Shown here: positions 55,181-62,747 of the stretch, piece by piece | How the letters are laid out: the number at the start of each line of letters is the position of its first letter | Position numbering within the stretch: position 1 is the first letter of the stretch | Assembly: GCF_004362195.1 (NCBI RefSeq) | Contig: NZ_SNWG01000001.1 | Coordinates: forward strand, 620,001 to 684,000 | DNA: 64,000 nucleotides | Origin: Microbacterium sp. BK668 | Lineage (GTDB): Bacteria; Actinomycetota; Actinomycetes; Actinomycetales; Microbacteriaceae | Direction of reading: 5' to 3' | Program-made: the position numbers and the translations under genes | Notes under the pieces: generated by a model | Database searches by the model: none | What the model was told of the DNA's origin: nothing | What the model saw: the letters and a program-made list of their open reading frames with translations, nothing else

Positions 55181-56232
55181 CCACCACCGACACTTCGACG
55201 GGTCCGGTGACCGGCGGCGCGGTGACCGGCGCGGGGACGACGCCCGCGCCCTCGGGCGTCGAGAACCTCCCCTTCAGCCGCGCCCTCAACGCGGGGCTGC
55301 GCCGCGCTCTCGCCGAGAGCGACCGCGTGCTCCTTCTGGGCGAGGACATCGGCCCGCTCGGCGGCGTCTTCCGTGTGACGGAGGGCCTGCAGGCGGAGTT
55401 CGGCCCGCGCCGAGTGATCGACACGCCGCTCGCCGAGTCCGGCATCGTCGGCACCGCGATCGGGCTCGCGATGGCGGGCTTCCGGCCCGTGTGCGAGATC
55501 CAGTTCGACGGCTTCGTCTTCCCGGCGTTCGACCAGATCACGTCGCAGCTGGCGAAGATCACCTATCGCCACGAGGGCGCGCTGCAGATGCCCGTCGTCA
55601 TCCGCATCCCCTATGGCGGTCACATCGGCGCCGTCGAGCACCACCAGGAAAGCCCCGAGGCGTACTTCACGCACACTCCGGGCCTGCGCGTCGTGAGCCC
55701 ATCGACGCCGAACGACGCGTACTGGATGATCCAGGATGCGATCGCCTCGCCCGATCCGGTCATCTTCCTCGAGCCGAAGAGCCGCTACTGGCCGAAGGGC
55801 GAGGTCGACACGACGGCCCGCGCCCTCCCGCTGCATGCCTCGCGCATCGTCCGCCGCGGCACCGACGTGACGCTCGTCGGCCACGGCGCCATGGTCACGA
55901 CGCTTCTCCAGGCCGCGGCTCTCGCCGAGTCCGAGGGCACGAGCTGCGAGGTCGTCGATCTGCGCTCGCTCTCACCCGTCGACTACGGCCCGATCCTCGA
56001 CTCCGTCCGCCGGACGGGCCGCATGGTCTACGCCCAGGAGGCGCCCGGATTCACCAGTCTCGGCTCCGAGATCTCCGCGACGGTCATGGAGCGCGCGTTC
56101 TACGCGCTGGAGGCCCCCGTGCTGCGCGTGTCGGGCTTCGACACCCCTTTCCCTCCCGCCAAGCTCGAGGGCAAGTACCTCCCCGACGCCGACCGCATCC
56201 TCGAGGCCGTCGACCGCGCCCTCGCCTACTGA
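55177..56232 (+). CDS. 2-oxoacid dehydrogenase E1 component, beta subunit
   Basis: This 351-residue transketolase-like subunit has LLLGEDIGPLGGVFRVT, DTPLAESGIVGTAIGLAM and PVCEIQFDGF, all typical of E1-beta. The first 30 residues are a Thr/Gly/Ala-rich extension. It pairs with the alpha subunit to decarboxylate a 2-oxoacid and reductively acylate the lipoyl group of E2. ATGA overlap with the alpha gene; 48 bases separate it from E2. Confidence 0.95.
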   Translation: MTTTDTSTGPVTGGAVTGAGTTPAPSGVENLPFSRALNAGLRRALAESDRVLLLGEDIGPLGGVFRVTEGLQAEFGPRRVIDTPLAESGIVGTAIGLAMAGFRPVCEIQFDGFVFPAFDQITSQLAKITYRHEGALQMPVVIRIPYGGHIGAVEHHQESPEAYFTHTPGLRVVSPSTPNDAYWMIQDAIASPDPVIFLEPKSRYWPKGEVDTTARALPLHASRIVRRGTDVTLVGHGAMVTTLLQAAALAESEGTSCEVVDLRSLSPVDYGPILDSVRRTGRMVYAQEAPGFTSLGSEISATVMERAFYALEAPVLRVSGFDTPFPPAKLEGKYLPDADRILEAVDRALAY

Positions 56233-56280
56233 CCGGAGCCGACTCGAGAACGAACACGGTCCGGCTGAAAGGATCCCCGG

Positions 56281-57660
56281 ATGAGCACGCAGACCTTCCT
56301 CCTCCCCGATGTCGGCGAGGGCCTCACCGAGGCCGAGATCGTGCAGTGGCGCGTCGCCCCCGGCGACCCCGTCGCCGTCGACGACGTCATCGTGGAGATC
56401 GAGACGGCCAAGTCGCTGGTCGAGCTGCCCTCCCCCTTCGAGGGCACGGTCGGCGACCTGCTCGCCGCCGAGGGCGAGACGGTCGCGGTGGGCGCGCCGA
56501 TCATCACCATCGCGCCGGCTGCCCGCGCGCAGGGGACGGATGCCGCGGCCCCCGCGGGGCCGAGCGTCATGGGTCAGAGCGAGCACGGCGCGCCGGTCGA
56601 ACCGGAGGCCGGCGGCGCCGTGCTCGTCGGTTACGGCACCGGCGGCTCTGTCCAGTCCCGCCGCCGGAAGCCCGCCGTGACGCCGCGCGAGCGGGTCGAG
56701 GCATCCGTCGGAGTCGTCGCGAAGCCGCCCATCCGCAAGCTCGCCCGCGACCTCGGCGTCGACCTGTCGGCCGTCACGCCGAGCGGCCCGGCAGGCGAGG
56801 TCACGCGCGACGACGTCGTGAGGCACGCGTCGCAGGCGAGCGTCTTCCGCAACATCGAGACGCCGGCGTGGCCGGAGGTGCGTGAGGAGACGATCGCCGT
56901 CGCGGCGCCGGCCACGGTGCCTGCGGCAGCGCCTTCGCGACCGGCCGAGCCCGCCGGTGATCGCGAGGAGTCGATCCCCGTCCGCGGAGTCCGCAAGGCC
57001 ACGGCGAACGCGATGACCTCGAGCGCCTACACGGCCCCGCACGTCTCGGTGTGGGTGGATGTCGATGCCTCGCGCACGATGGAGCTCGTCAAGCGGCTCA
57101 AGGCGTCGCCGGACTTCGCAGACGTCAAGGTGTCTCCGCTGCTCATCATGGCGCGCGCCGTCATCTGGGCCGTGCGGCGCACGCCGATGGTCAACGCCGC
57201 GTGGATCGACACCGACGAAGGCGCGCAGATCCGCGTCCGGCACTACGTCAACCTCGGCATCGCGGCCGCGACGCCGAGGGGACTCCTCGTGCCGAACATC
57301 AAGGACGCCCAGGATCTCAACACCCGGGAGCTCGCCCGCGCGCTCGAGAAGCTCACGCTCACGGCCCGCGAGGGCAGGACGACGCCCGCCGACCAGCAGG
57401 GCGGCACGATCACGATCACGAACATCGGCGTCTTCGGGGTCGACGCCGGCACCCCCATCATCAATCCCGGTGAGGTCGGGATCGTCGCGCTCGGAGCGAT
57501 CCGGCAGAAGCCGTGGGTCGTCGACGGCGAGGTGCGCCCTCGCTGGGTGACGACGGTGTCCGGCTCGTTCGACCACCGCGTCGTCGACGGCGACGGCGTG
57601 TCGCGCTTCATCGCCGACATCGCGTCGGTGCTCGAAGAGCCCGCGCTCCTGCTCGACTGA
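56281..57660 (+). CDS. 2-oxoacid dehydrogenase E2 component (lipoyl acyltransferase)
   Basis: This 459-residue protein has one lipoyl domain (1-80, lipoylated Lys44 in ETAKSLVE), an Ala/Pro linker and a peripheral subunit-binding domain (about 145-182, [14 protein letters not shown]). A second linker and the catalytic acyltransferase domain (about 225-459) follow, with active-site His432 and Asp436 in DHRVVDGDG. It transfers the acyl group to CoA and forms the complex core. No E3 (lipoamide dehydrogenase) gene is nearby, so a shared E3 must be encoded elsewhere. AAAGGAT precedes the ATG. Confidence 0.95.
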   Translation: MSTQTFLLPDVGEGLTEAEIVQWRVAPGDPVAVDDVIVEIETAKSLVELPSPFEGTVGDLLAAEGETVAVGAPIITIAPAARAQGTDAAAPAGPSVMGQSEHGAPVEPEAGGAVLVGYGTGGSVQSRRRKPAVTPRERVEASVGVVAKPPIRKLARDLGVDLSAVTPSGPAGEVTRDDVVRHASQASVFRNIETPAWPEVREETIAVAAPATVPAAAPSRPAEPAGDREESIPVRGVRKATANAMTSSAYTAPHVSVWVDVDASRTMELVKRLKASPDFADVKVSPLLIMARAVIWAVRRTPMVNAAWIDTDEGAQIRVRHYVNLGIAAATPRGLLVPNIKDAQDLNTRELARALEKLTLTAREGRTTPADQQGGTITITNIGVFGVDAGTPIINPGEVGIVALGAIRQKPWVVDGEVRPRWVTTVSGSFDHRVVDGDGVSRFIADIASVLEEPALLLD

Positions 57661-57700
57661 CGCCGCGCCGGGGCTCGCCTCGCCGCCGCGGCGGTCGGTT

Positions 57701-57715
57701 TGAGAACGATTATCA
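57701..57715. promoter_or_regulatory. Zur box upstream of the zinc importer operon
   Basis: TGAGAACGATTATCA closely matches the actinobacterial Zur operator (TGAnAAnnATTTTCA), located seven bases before the -10 element TACGAT. Zn-loaded Zur bound here would block the promoter. Confidence 0.8.
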
Positions 57716-57722
57716 ATAGCCG

Positions 57723-57728
57723 TACGAT
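57723..57728 (+). promoter_or_regulatory. Leaderless-type -10 element of the zinc operon
   Basis: TACGAT, six bases before ATG 57735 and just downstream of the Zur box. Confidence 0.6.
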
Positions 57729-57734
57729 GGCTGC

Positions 57735-58778
57735 ATGCCCCGCAGATCGACGACCCTCGCCGCGCTCGCCGCGGCTTCCGTTCTCGTCCTGGCAGGATGC
57801 GCGACGACGGGCACCTCCGCCGGCGATGACGGGCGCGTGCAGGTCGTCGCGTCGACCAATGTGTACGGCCAGATCGCGCAGGCGGTGGGTGCGGATGCCG
57901 TCGACGTGACGGCGATCATCGACTCGGCGGCGCAGGATCCGCACTCCTACGAGGCGAGCGCGCGGGATCAGCTGACGGTCTCCCGCGCCGACCTCGTGAT
58001 CGAGAACGGCGGCGGCTACGACGCGTTCATCGACGGACTCCTCGAGGCGACGGGCATCGACGCGCCGGTGCTGACGGCCGCCGAGTACTCCCACGACTGG
58101 CCGGGAAACGGCGGCCACCACGATGAAGACGCCACGGGCGAGCCCGCCGACGCCAGCGCGACGGGCGAGCCGACCGACGACCACGGCGGCGAGGAGCACC
58201 CCGACGAGGATGGCGCGCACGCCGGCGACGACCACGGGCACGACCATGTCGAGGGGTTCAACGAGCACGTCTGGTACGACCTGGATGCGATGAGCCACCT
58301 CGCGGCGGCCATCGCAGAGGAGCTCAGTGCGCTCCGCCCCGGCGACGCCGCGGCATTCGAGGCGAACGCCGCCGACTTCGCCGCGTCGATCGAGGAGCTC
58401 GAGGCGGAGCTCGCGGCCCTCGACGCGGCGCACGGCGGCACGCCGATCTTCGTGACCGAACCCGTGCCGCTCTACCTGACCGGGGCTGCGGGCCTCGAGA
58501 ACGTCGCGCCGGAGGCGTTCAGCGAGGCTGTCGAGGAGGGCCAGGACGTCCCGCCCGCGACGCTTCTGGAAGGCCTCGGCCTCATCCGCTCGGGCGATGT
58601 GCGCGCCGTCATCGTGAACTCCCAGACCGGCGGCGCAGAGACCGACGCCGTCATCGACGAAGCCGATCAGGCCGGCATCCCCGTGCTGGAGTTCTCCGAG
58701 GTGGTCCCCGACTCCCTGACGTACGTCGAGTGGATGCAGCGGAACATCGACGCTCTGGGAAAGGCCGTCGGCGCATGA
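57735..58778 (+). CDS. Zinc ABC importer substrate-binding lipoprotein (ZnuA type)
   Basis: This 347-residue cluster A-I metal-binding lipoprotein has lipobox VLAGC (Cys22) and the family blocks VASTNVYGQIAQAVGAD and DPHSYEASARDQL. A His/Asp/Glu-rich loop (about 126-178, with GHHDE, EEHPDEDGAHAGDDHGHDH) is typical of zinc rather than manganese binding proteins. The metal ligands include the histidines of DPHSYE and NEHVWYD. First gene of a Zur-controlled operon; its stop overlaps the ATPase ATG by four bases. Confidence 0.94.
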   Translation: MPRRSTTLAALAAASVLVLAGCATTGTSAGDDGRVQVVASTNVYGQIAQAVGADAVDVTAIIDSAAQDPHSYEASARDQLTVSRADLVIENGGGYDAFIDGLLEATGIDAPVLTAAEYSHDWPGNGGHHDEDATGEPADASATGEPTDDHGGEEHPDEDGAHAGDDHGHDHVEGFNEHVWYDLDAMSHLAAAIAEELSALRPGDAAAFEANAADFAASIEELEAELAALDAAHGGTPIFVTEPVPLYLTGAAGLENVAPEAFSEAVEEGQDVPPATLLEGLGLIRSGDVRAVIVNSQTGGAETDAVIDEADQAGIPVLEFSEVVPDSLTYVEWMQRNIDALGKAVGA

Positions 58779-59620
58779 CGGATGCCTCGTCCCCCGCGCT
58801 CGCGATCCGGGGTGCGGCACTTCGCCGCGACGGGCGCGAGCTGTGGGCAGGTCTCGACCTCGAGGTCCTTCCCGGCGAGCTCATCGCCGTGCTGGGGCCG
58901 AGCGGCTCCGGCAAGACGACGCTTCTGCGCGCCATCCTCGGACTCGAGGAGCTCAGCGAGGGGACGATCACCGTTCTCGGGGACGCCGTGCACGCCCGAG
59001 GCAGCCGGCGCATCGGCTACGTCCCGCAGCAGCGGCCGCTCGCGCGCGACACGCCGCTGCGCGGGCGGGACCTGGTCACGCTCGGGGTCGACGGGCACCG
59101 GTTCGGCTTCCCGCTCCGGCGCAAGGGCGACCGGGCTCGCGTCGACGCCCTCATCGACGCGGTGGGGGCTAGGGGCTTCGCGGATCGGCCGGTCGGCGAA
59201 CTGTCCGGCGGCGAGCAGCAGCGCCTGCGCATCGGGCAAGCCCTCGCCGACGACCCTCGGCTCCTCCTGTGCGACGAGCCGCTCACGAGCCTCGACCTCG
59301 CCAACCAGCAGGCCGTGATCGGGCTCATCGACCGGCACCGGCGCACCGCGAACGCCGGCGTGCTGCTGGTGACCCACGACATCAACCCCGTGCTCGGCTC
59401 GGTAGACCGCATCCTCTACCTCGCGGGCGGTCGCTTCACCCTCGGCACCCCCGACGAGGTGCTCAACTCCGACACGCTCTCGGCGCTCTACGGCGCACCC
59501 GTCTACGTCCTGCGGGCCGGCGGCCGGCTCGTCGTCGTCGGAGCGCCCGACGCCGAGGAGTCGCACCACCACCATCACCACGATCTCCACGACGAACCCG
59601 GAGCGGGGGCCCACGCATGA
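58775..59620 (+). CDS. Zinc ABC importer ATPase (ZnuC type)
   Basis: This 281-residue ATPase has Walker A GPSGSGKT (41-48), a Q-loop in GYVPQQRPLARD, signature ELSGGEQQRLRI and Walker B LLLCDEPL. The C-terminus ends in a natural His-rich tail with six consecutive His (EESHHHHHHDLHDE), which may bind zinc and sense cytoplasmic metal. ATG 58775 overlaps the binding-protein stop; the permease ATG overlaps its own stop. Confidence 0.95.
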   Translation: MTDASSPALAIRGAALRRDGRELWAGLDLEVLPGELIAVLGPSGSGKTTLLRAILGLEELSEGTITVLGDAVHARGSRRIGYVPQQRPLARDTPLRGRDLVTLGVDGHRFGFPLRRKGDRARVDALIDAVGARGFADRPVGELSGGEQQRLRIGQALADDPRLLLCDEPLTSLDLANQQAVIGLIDRHRRTANAGVLLVTHDINPVLGSVDRILYLAGGRFTLGTPDEVLNSDTLSALYGAPVYVLRAGGRLVVVGAPDAEESHHHHHHDLHDEPGAGAHA

Positions 59621-60540
59621 GCTGGCGGGACGTGTGGGACGCGATGTTCGGGGGGCTCGCCGACTACGGCGAGATCCTCGGCCTCGTCGCGAACTCGATC
59701 GTCGCGGGAGCCGTCCTGGGGCTCGTCGGCGGGCTCGTCGGCGTCTTCGTGATCCAGCGCGACATGGCCTTCGCCGTGCACGGGATCTCCGAGCTGTCGT
59801 TCGCCGGCGCCGCAGCGGCCCTCCTCCTCGGGATCGACGTCGTGACCGGCTCGATCGTCGGGTCGCTGATCGCCGCGGCGCTCATCGGGGTCCTCGGCGC
59901 GCGGGCGCGCGACCGCAACTCGATCATCGGCGTCCTGATGCCCTTCGGGCTGGGCCTCGGCATCCTGTTCCTGTCGCTGTACAACGGCCGCTCCGCGAAT
60001 CGCTTCAGCCTGCTGACGGGGCAGATCGTGTCGGTGCAGACCGGTCAGCTCGGCTGGCTCATCGTCATCAGCGCCGCCGTGCTCCTGGCCCTGCTCGCCA
60101 TCTGGCGGCCGCTGCGCTTCGATTCGCTCGACCCGCAGTCGGCTGCCGCGCGCGGCGTGCCGACGACCGCCGTGTCACTCGGATTCATGCTGCTGCTCGG
60201 GCTCATGGTGGCCGTCAGCGTCCACATCATCGGCGCCCTCCTCGTCATGGCGCTGCTGGTCACGCCCGCGGCTGCGGCCATGCGGGTGGCATCCGACCCG
60301 CTCTCGGTCCCCCTGCTCTCGGCGCTCTTCGGCTTCTTCTCGGCCGTCACCGGCATCCTCCTCGCCGTCGCCGGGACCCTTCCCGTGAGTCCCTACATCA
60401 CGACCATCTCGTTCGTCATCTACGTCGTGTGCCGCATCATCGGATCGCGGCGCGGACGGGTGGAACGCACGCGAGAGGATGCCCCGGCCGCCGTCGTCGC
60501 GGGGACCCGCGCCCAGGGTGCTCCCATGCCCCGCGGGTAG
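59617..60540 (+). CDS. Zinc ABC importer permease (ZnuB type)
   Basis: This 307-residue ABC-3 family permease has about eight transmembrane helices and family motifs such as VFVIQRDMAFAVHGISELSF. It completes the three-gene zinc uptake system (lipoprotein, ATPase, permease, all joined by 4-base overlaps). Its stop codon TAG forms the first bases of the -10 element of the Fur-family gene, so regulator and importer can be expressed separately. Confidence 0.95.
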   Translation: MSWRDVWDAMFGGLADYGEILGLVANSIVAGAVLGLVGGLVGVFVIQRDMAFAVHGISELSFAGAAAALLLGIDVVTGSIVGSLIAAALIGVLGARARDRNSIIGVLMPFGLGLGILFLSLYNGRSANRFSLLTGQIVSVQTGQLGWLIVISAAVLLALLAIWRPLRFDSLDPQSAAARGVPTTAVSLGFMLLLGLMVAVSVHIIGALLVMALLVTPAAAAMRVASDPLSVPLLSALFGFFSAVTGILLAVAGTLPVSPYITTISFVIYVVCRIIGSRRGRVERTREDAPAAVVAGTRAQGAPMPRG

Positions 60541-60543
60541 AAT
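60538..60543 (+). promoter_or_regulatory. Leaderless-type -10 element of the Fur-family gene
   Basis: TAGAAT, six bases before ATG 60550; its first three bases are the stop codon of the permease gene. Confidence 0.6.
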
Positions 60544-60549
60544 CCGGGC

Positions 60550-60963
60550 ATGGTTCAGCGCAACACGTGGCAACGCGAGCGCGTCCGCGAGGCTCTCGTG
60601 GACGCGCGCGGCTTCGTGAGCGCGCAGAGCCTGCACGCGACGCTGCGCGGCGAGAACACGGGCATCGGCCTCGCGACGGTCTACCGGGCGCTGGCGGGTC
60701 TCGCGGCCCAGGGCGACGCCGATTCGCTGCAGAGCCCTGAGGGTGAGAGCCTCTACCGGGCGTGCGCGACCCGCGGTCACCACCACCACCTCATCTGCCG
60801 CTCGTGCGGCATCGCCGTCGAGATCGAGGCATCCGACGTCGAGCAGTGGGCCCGAGCCACCGCGGCGGCCAACGGCTTCACCGATGCCGAGCACGTCGTC
60901 GACATCTTCGGACTCTGCGCGGCATGCACGGCCGCCCGCGCAGGCGAGCGTGACGCGGACTGA
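60550..60963 (+). CDS. Fur-family metalloregulator, probably Zur
   Basis: This 137-residue protein has an N-terminal winged helix (FVSAQSLHATLRGENTGIGLATVYRALAGL) and a C-terminal dimerisation domain. The regulatory metal site is GHHHHLICRSC, and the structural zinc cysteines are the pairs CRSC and CAAC. Gene context, an adjacent zinc importer with an upstream Zur box, indicates a zinc uptake regulator. TAGAAT six bases before the ATG gives it its own leaderless promoter. The DUF318 permease start overlaps its C-terminal coding end by 14 bases. Confidence 0.93.
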   Translation: MVQRNTWQRERVREALVDARGFVSAQSLHATLRGENTGIGLATVYRALAGLAAQGDADSLQSPEGESLYRACATRGHHHHLICRSCGIAVEIEASDVEQWARATAAANGFTDAEHVVDIFGLCAACTAARAGERDAD

Positions 60964-61972
60964 GCCGCCGGCGGTCGCCGCACCCTCCGCTGCGGGGCGC
61001 ACGATCGTCTGGCTGGCCATCGGCGTGGGCTTTCTCGGCCTCCTCTTCGCGATCGACGCCCTGGCGCCCGCGCTCTATCCCGTCGCGCTCCCCACGCGTG
61101 CGCAGGACGGCCTGACGCTCGCCCTCAGCGTCCTCATCGAGTCCCTCCCCTTCGTCGTGCTCGGAGTCGTGCTGTCGATCGCCGTGCAGGTGTGGGTGCC
61201 GCCGGGGGTCATCGAGCGGTGGATGCCTCGGACGGCATGGGCTCGACGCGCCGTGCTGTCCCTCCTCGGGATGATCGTGCCGGTCTGCGAATGCGGCAAC
61301 GTGCCCTTCGCCCGCGGTCTCCTGATGCGCGGCTTCTCGGTGCCCGAGACGCTGACGTTCCTCATCGCTGCGCCTATCGTCAACCCGATCGTCATCATCA
61401 CGACGCATCAGGCGTTCGGCTTCGACGACGGCATCCTCGTCGCCCGCATCCTCGGCGGCTACGCGATCGCGAACCTCATCGGCTGGCTCTACAGCCGCCA
61501 CCCCGATCCCGACAGCCTCCTGACGCAGCGCTTCCGCGACACCTGCGAGCTCGTGGTGCACGAGCCGGGCGGCAAGGGCCGGCGGAGCCTCGCCCAGTTC
61601 ATCATCGAGCTGCGCGCCGTGCTCCCCGCGCTCGTGATCGGCTCCATGCTCGCCGGCGCGGTGCAGGTGCTCATCCCGCGCGATGCGCTCCTGGCCATCG
61701 GATCCGACCCCGCCCTGTCGATCATCGCGATGATCCTCCTCGCGATGGTCGTGTCGATCTGCTCGAACGTCGACTCGTTCTTCGCGCTGTCGTTCGCCTC
61801 GACCTTCACGCCCGGGTCGATCGTCGCGTTCCTCCTCGTCGGACCGCTCGTCGACGTCAAGATGCTCGCGCTCCTGCGCACGACCTTCACCACTCGCGTC
61901 CTGGTGGGGCTCGTGGTCGTGGTCGTGCTCTCGGCCTTCGCGATCGGGACGGCGGTGAACCTCCTTGTCTGA
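60950..61972 (+). CDS. DUF318/ArsP-like permease
   Basis: This 340-residue membrane protein has about eight helices and the family's conserved cysteine motif IVPVCECGNVPFARGL, plus AAPIVNPIVIIT and VVSICSNVDSFFALSF (a second Cys-Ser motif). It belongs to the YraQ/DUF318 permease family. In Actinobacteria such permeases occur with a TIGR03943 protein in Zur regulons; together they are suspected to move zinc or a zinc chelate, but this is unproven. GTG 60950 overlaps the Fur-family gene. Confidence 0.9.
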   Translation: MTRTEPPAVAAPSAAGRTIVWLAIGVGFLGLLFAIDALAPALYPVALPTRAQDGLTLALSVLIESLPFVVLGVVLSIAVQVWVPPGVIERWMPRTAWARRAVLSLLGMIVPVCECGNVPFARGLLMRGFSVPETLTFLIAAPIVNPIVIITTHQAFGFDDGILVARILGGYAIANLIGWLYSRHPDPDSLLTQRFRDTCELVVHEPGGKGRRSLAQFIIELRAVLPALVIGSMLAGAVQVLIPRDALLAIGSDPALSIIAMILLAMVVSICSNVDSFFALSFASTFTPGSIVAFLLVGPLVDVKMLALLRTTFTTRVLVGLVVVVVLSAFAIGTAVNLLV

Positions 61973-62747
61973 GCATTCCGCCGCCGCGGCGCGCGCCCAC
62001 CGGCGCCGCGCGCTGGTCAACCGCTGGCTCGGAGTCGGACTCGCCTCGGCCCTCGCCGTCATGACGCTGACGCTCGCGGCGACGGGGCGTCTCGGCCTGT
62101 ACCTCAACCCCGACTCGACCTGGTTCGCCGTCACGATGGCCGTCGTCGTGCTGGTCGGCGCCGCCCTCACCTTCGCCCTGCCGCTCGGCGCGGAGGACGA
62201 CGAGCACGCGCACGAGGGCCACGAGCATCATCGCCGCAACCCGTTCGCCGTCGTGGCCACCGCGGTCGGCGGGGTCGCGGCATCCGTCTTCGTCCTCGTC
62301 GCCCTCGTCGCCCCGCCCGCATCGCTGTCCGCCGAGCTGGCGATGTCGCGCGACATCGACGCCCCCCCGCTGTTCGCGGGAGCGGATGCCGTGGCCCTCG
62401 CCACGACGGGAGACACCGCCGAGTTCGGGATCGGCGAGTGGTCGACGGTGTTCGCGACCGCCACGAACCCCGACGCCTACGACGGCGATCCCGTCACGCT
62501 CACCGGCTTCGTCACTCCCGGCGACGACGGGTTCGATCTCACCCGCCTGATCATCACGCACTGCGTCATCGACGCGCAGCCGGCGAGCATCCCGGTCGAC
62601 GCGGCGGGCACCGGCCGGCAGTCCCCGACGACGGGCCAGTGGGTCACGGTCACCGGAACCGTCCGCTCGAGCACCGACGGGAGTCTCGCGATCGTCGCCG
62701 ACTCGGTGGAGCTCATCGACGAGCCGGGGGACCCGTATGAGTACTGA
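61965..62747 (+). CDS. TIGR03943-family membrane protein
   Basis: This 260-residue protein has about four N-terminal transmembrane helices, with a His/Glu-rich loop between the second and third (DDEHAHEGHEHHRR). An extracellular domain (VTLTGFVTPGDDGFDLTRLIITHCVIDAQP) carries the family's conserved cysteine. It is the standard partner of the DUF318 permease and overlaps it by eight bases. The His-rich loop supports zinc handling. TTG 61965 is taken as the start; no ATG or GTG lies nearby. Confidence 0.87.
   Translation: MSEHSAAAARAHRRRALVNRWLGVGLASALAVMTLTLAATGRLGLYLNPDSTWFAVTMAVVVLVGAALTFALPLGAEDDEHAHEGHEHHRRNPFAVVATAVGGVAASVFVLVALVAPPASLSAELAMSRDIDAPPLFAGADAVALATTGDTAEFGIGEWSTVFATATNPDAYDGDPVTLTGFVTPGDDGFDLTRLIITHCVIDAQPASIPVDAAGTGRQSPTTGQWVTVTGTVRSSTDGSLAIVADSVELIDEPGDPYEY

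Noticed and set aside
59560..59590. Vector-derived His6 tag
   Set aside because: The codons are mixed CAC/CAT, the tail continues with natural His/Asp residues, and metal transporters commonly carry such tails.
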